A DNA stretch of 37,989 nt from Polyangiaceae bacterium. GTDB taxonomy: Bacteria; Myxococcota_A; Polyangia; Polyangiales; Polyangiaceae. Both the position numbers and the translations under genes were made by a program. The DNA lies in contig JALHPN010000073.1 of NCBI GenBank assembly GCA_022842465.1, forward strand, positions 1-37,989, written 5' to 3'. Below are positions 37,801-37,989 of the stretch, piece after piece. Below the pieces are notes generated by a model. It worked only from the letters and a program-made list of their open reading frames with translations, ran no database searches and was not told the DNA's origin. How positions within the stretch are numbered: the stretch's first letter is position 1; each line of letters begins with the position of its first letter.

Positions 37801-37989
37801 ATGCCCCGCTTCGCCTTCGCTCTCGCGCCGGTCGCCCTCGTGAGCGCCGGTCTCGTCGTCACGAGCTGCGGGGGGCCGCCCGCGTCGCCGGCGCCGCCGC
37901 CGCGATCGCCGGAGAAGGTCGCCCTCGCGAGCCCTCCCGCCGCGCCGACCCCTTCCGACCTCCGCCGCGCGCGGCGCGCCAGAGCCCGC
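37801..37989 (+). CDS. Lipoprotein, 5' end only (cut by window)
   Basis: 63 codons from ATG 37801 to the edge, with no stop. The N-terminus is a lipoprotein signal ending GLVVTSCGG (Cys23), followed by a Pro/Ala-rich linker (SPAPPPRSP). No domain is visible in this fragment. It is divergent from the DUF2293 gene. Confidence 0.6.
   Translation, partial: MPRFAFALAPVALVSAGLVVTSCGGPPASPAPPPRSPEKVALASPPAAPTPSDLRRARRARAR

Overview
This window comes from a very GC-rich genome and reads as the chromosome of a myxobacterium, most likely of the Polyangiales/Sorangiineae type. The evidence is the extreme GC third-position bias, two Hanks-type Ser/Thr kinases with extracytoplasmic C-terminal domains, an FHA-fused sigma-54 activator, many small lipoproteins, and three proteins ending in a MYXO-CTERM-like sorting tail (Cys, hydrophobic helix, Arg cluster). 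I see no tRNA, rRNA, CRISPR array, insertion sequence or phage gene. The window is ordinary chromosome, but it holds several compact systems.

Left part (1-14.2 kb). A DUF4388/PATAN-type gene runs off the left edge, preceded by glutaryl-CoA dehydrogenase (gcdH). Then come an SH3/Tudor-knot lipoprotein; a PEGA-domain Ser/Thr kinase divergent from a kelch-like lipoprotein, with a shared operator-like dyad; a diiron ferritin-like protein in an operon with a TetR regulator, preceded by an AT-rich island carrying a TetR-type dyad; a VWA lipoprotein; pyrD; a heme c plus PHM-type copper monooxygenase lipoprotein; and a lysozyme-like, Cys-repeat, MYXO-CTERM surface protein.

Middle part (14.2-26.5 kb). 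Alanine dehydrogenase (ald) with a terminator hairpin is flanked by uncharacterised and lipoprotein genes. Next is a leftward pair, an FHA-AAA+-Fis sigma-54 activator followed by a Ser/Thr kinase. Upstream of it lie a sigma-54 promoter-like element, a candidate secreted micropeptide and a perfect 28-bp palindrome. A tight leftward five-gene operon (26096 to 21890) encodes a heme-motif PSD/DUF1588-like protein, a lipoprotein, a Tat-exported DUF1501 protein, a heme-motif choice-of-anchor-V/MYXO-CTERM protein and a second lipoprotein.

Right part (26.5-38 kb). A Cys-rich lipoprotein and an isocitrate/isopropylmalate-type dehydrogenase are followed by an SRPBCC lipoprotein. A leftward operon then encodes a lipoprotein, a beta-helix MYXO-CTERM protein (with no visible signal peptide) and a HAD hydrolase. 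A rightward redox cluster follows: an FMN split-barrel protein, a PNPOx-GAF-winged-helix fusion, a hemerythrin and a triheme cytochrome c. A DUF2293 gene and the first 63 codons of a lipoprotein gene end the window.

How the genes work together (inference). Much of the window is devoted to the cell envelope and to redox or phospho-signalling. A recurring pattern is a TANNNT -10-like hexamer only 6-9 nt before the start codon, mostly without a Shine-Dalgarno, which suggests leaderless or near-leaderless mRNAs for many first genes.
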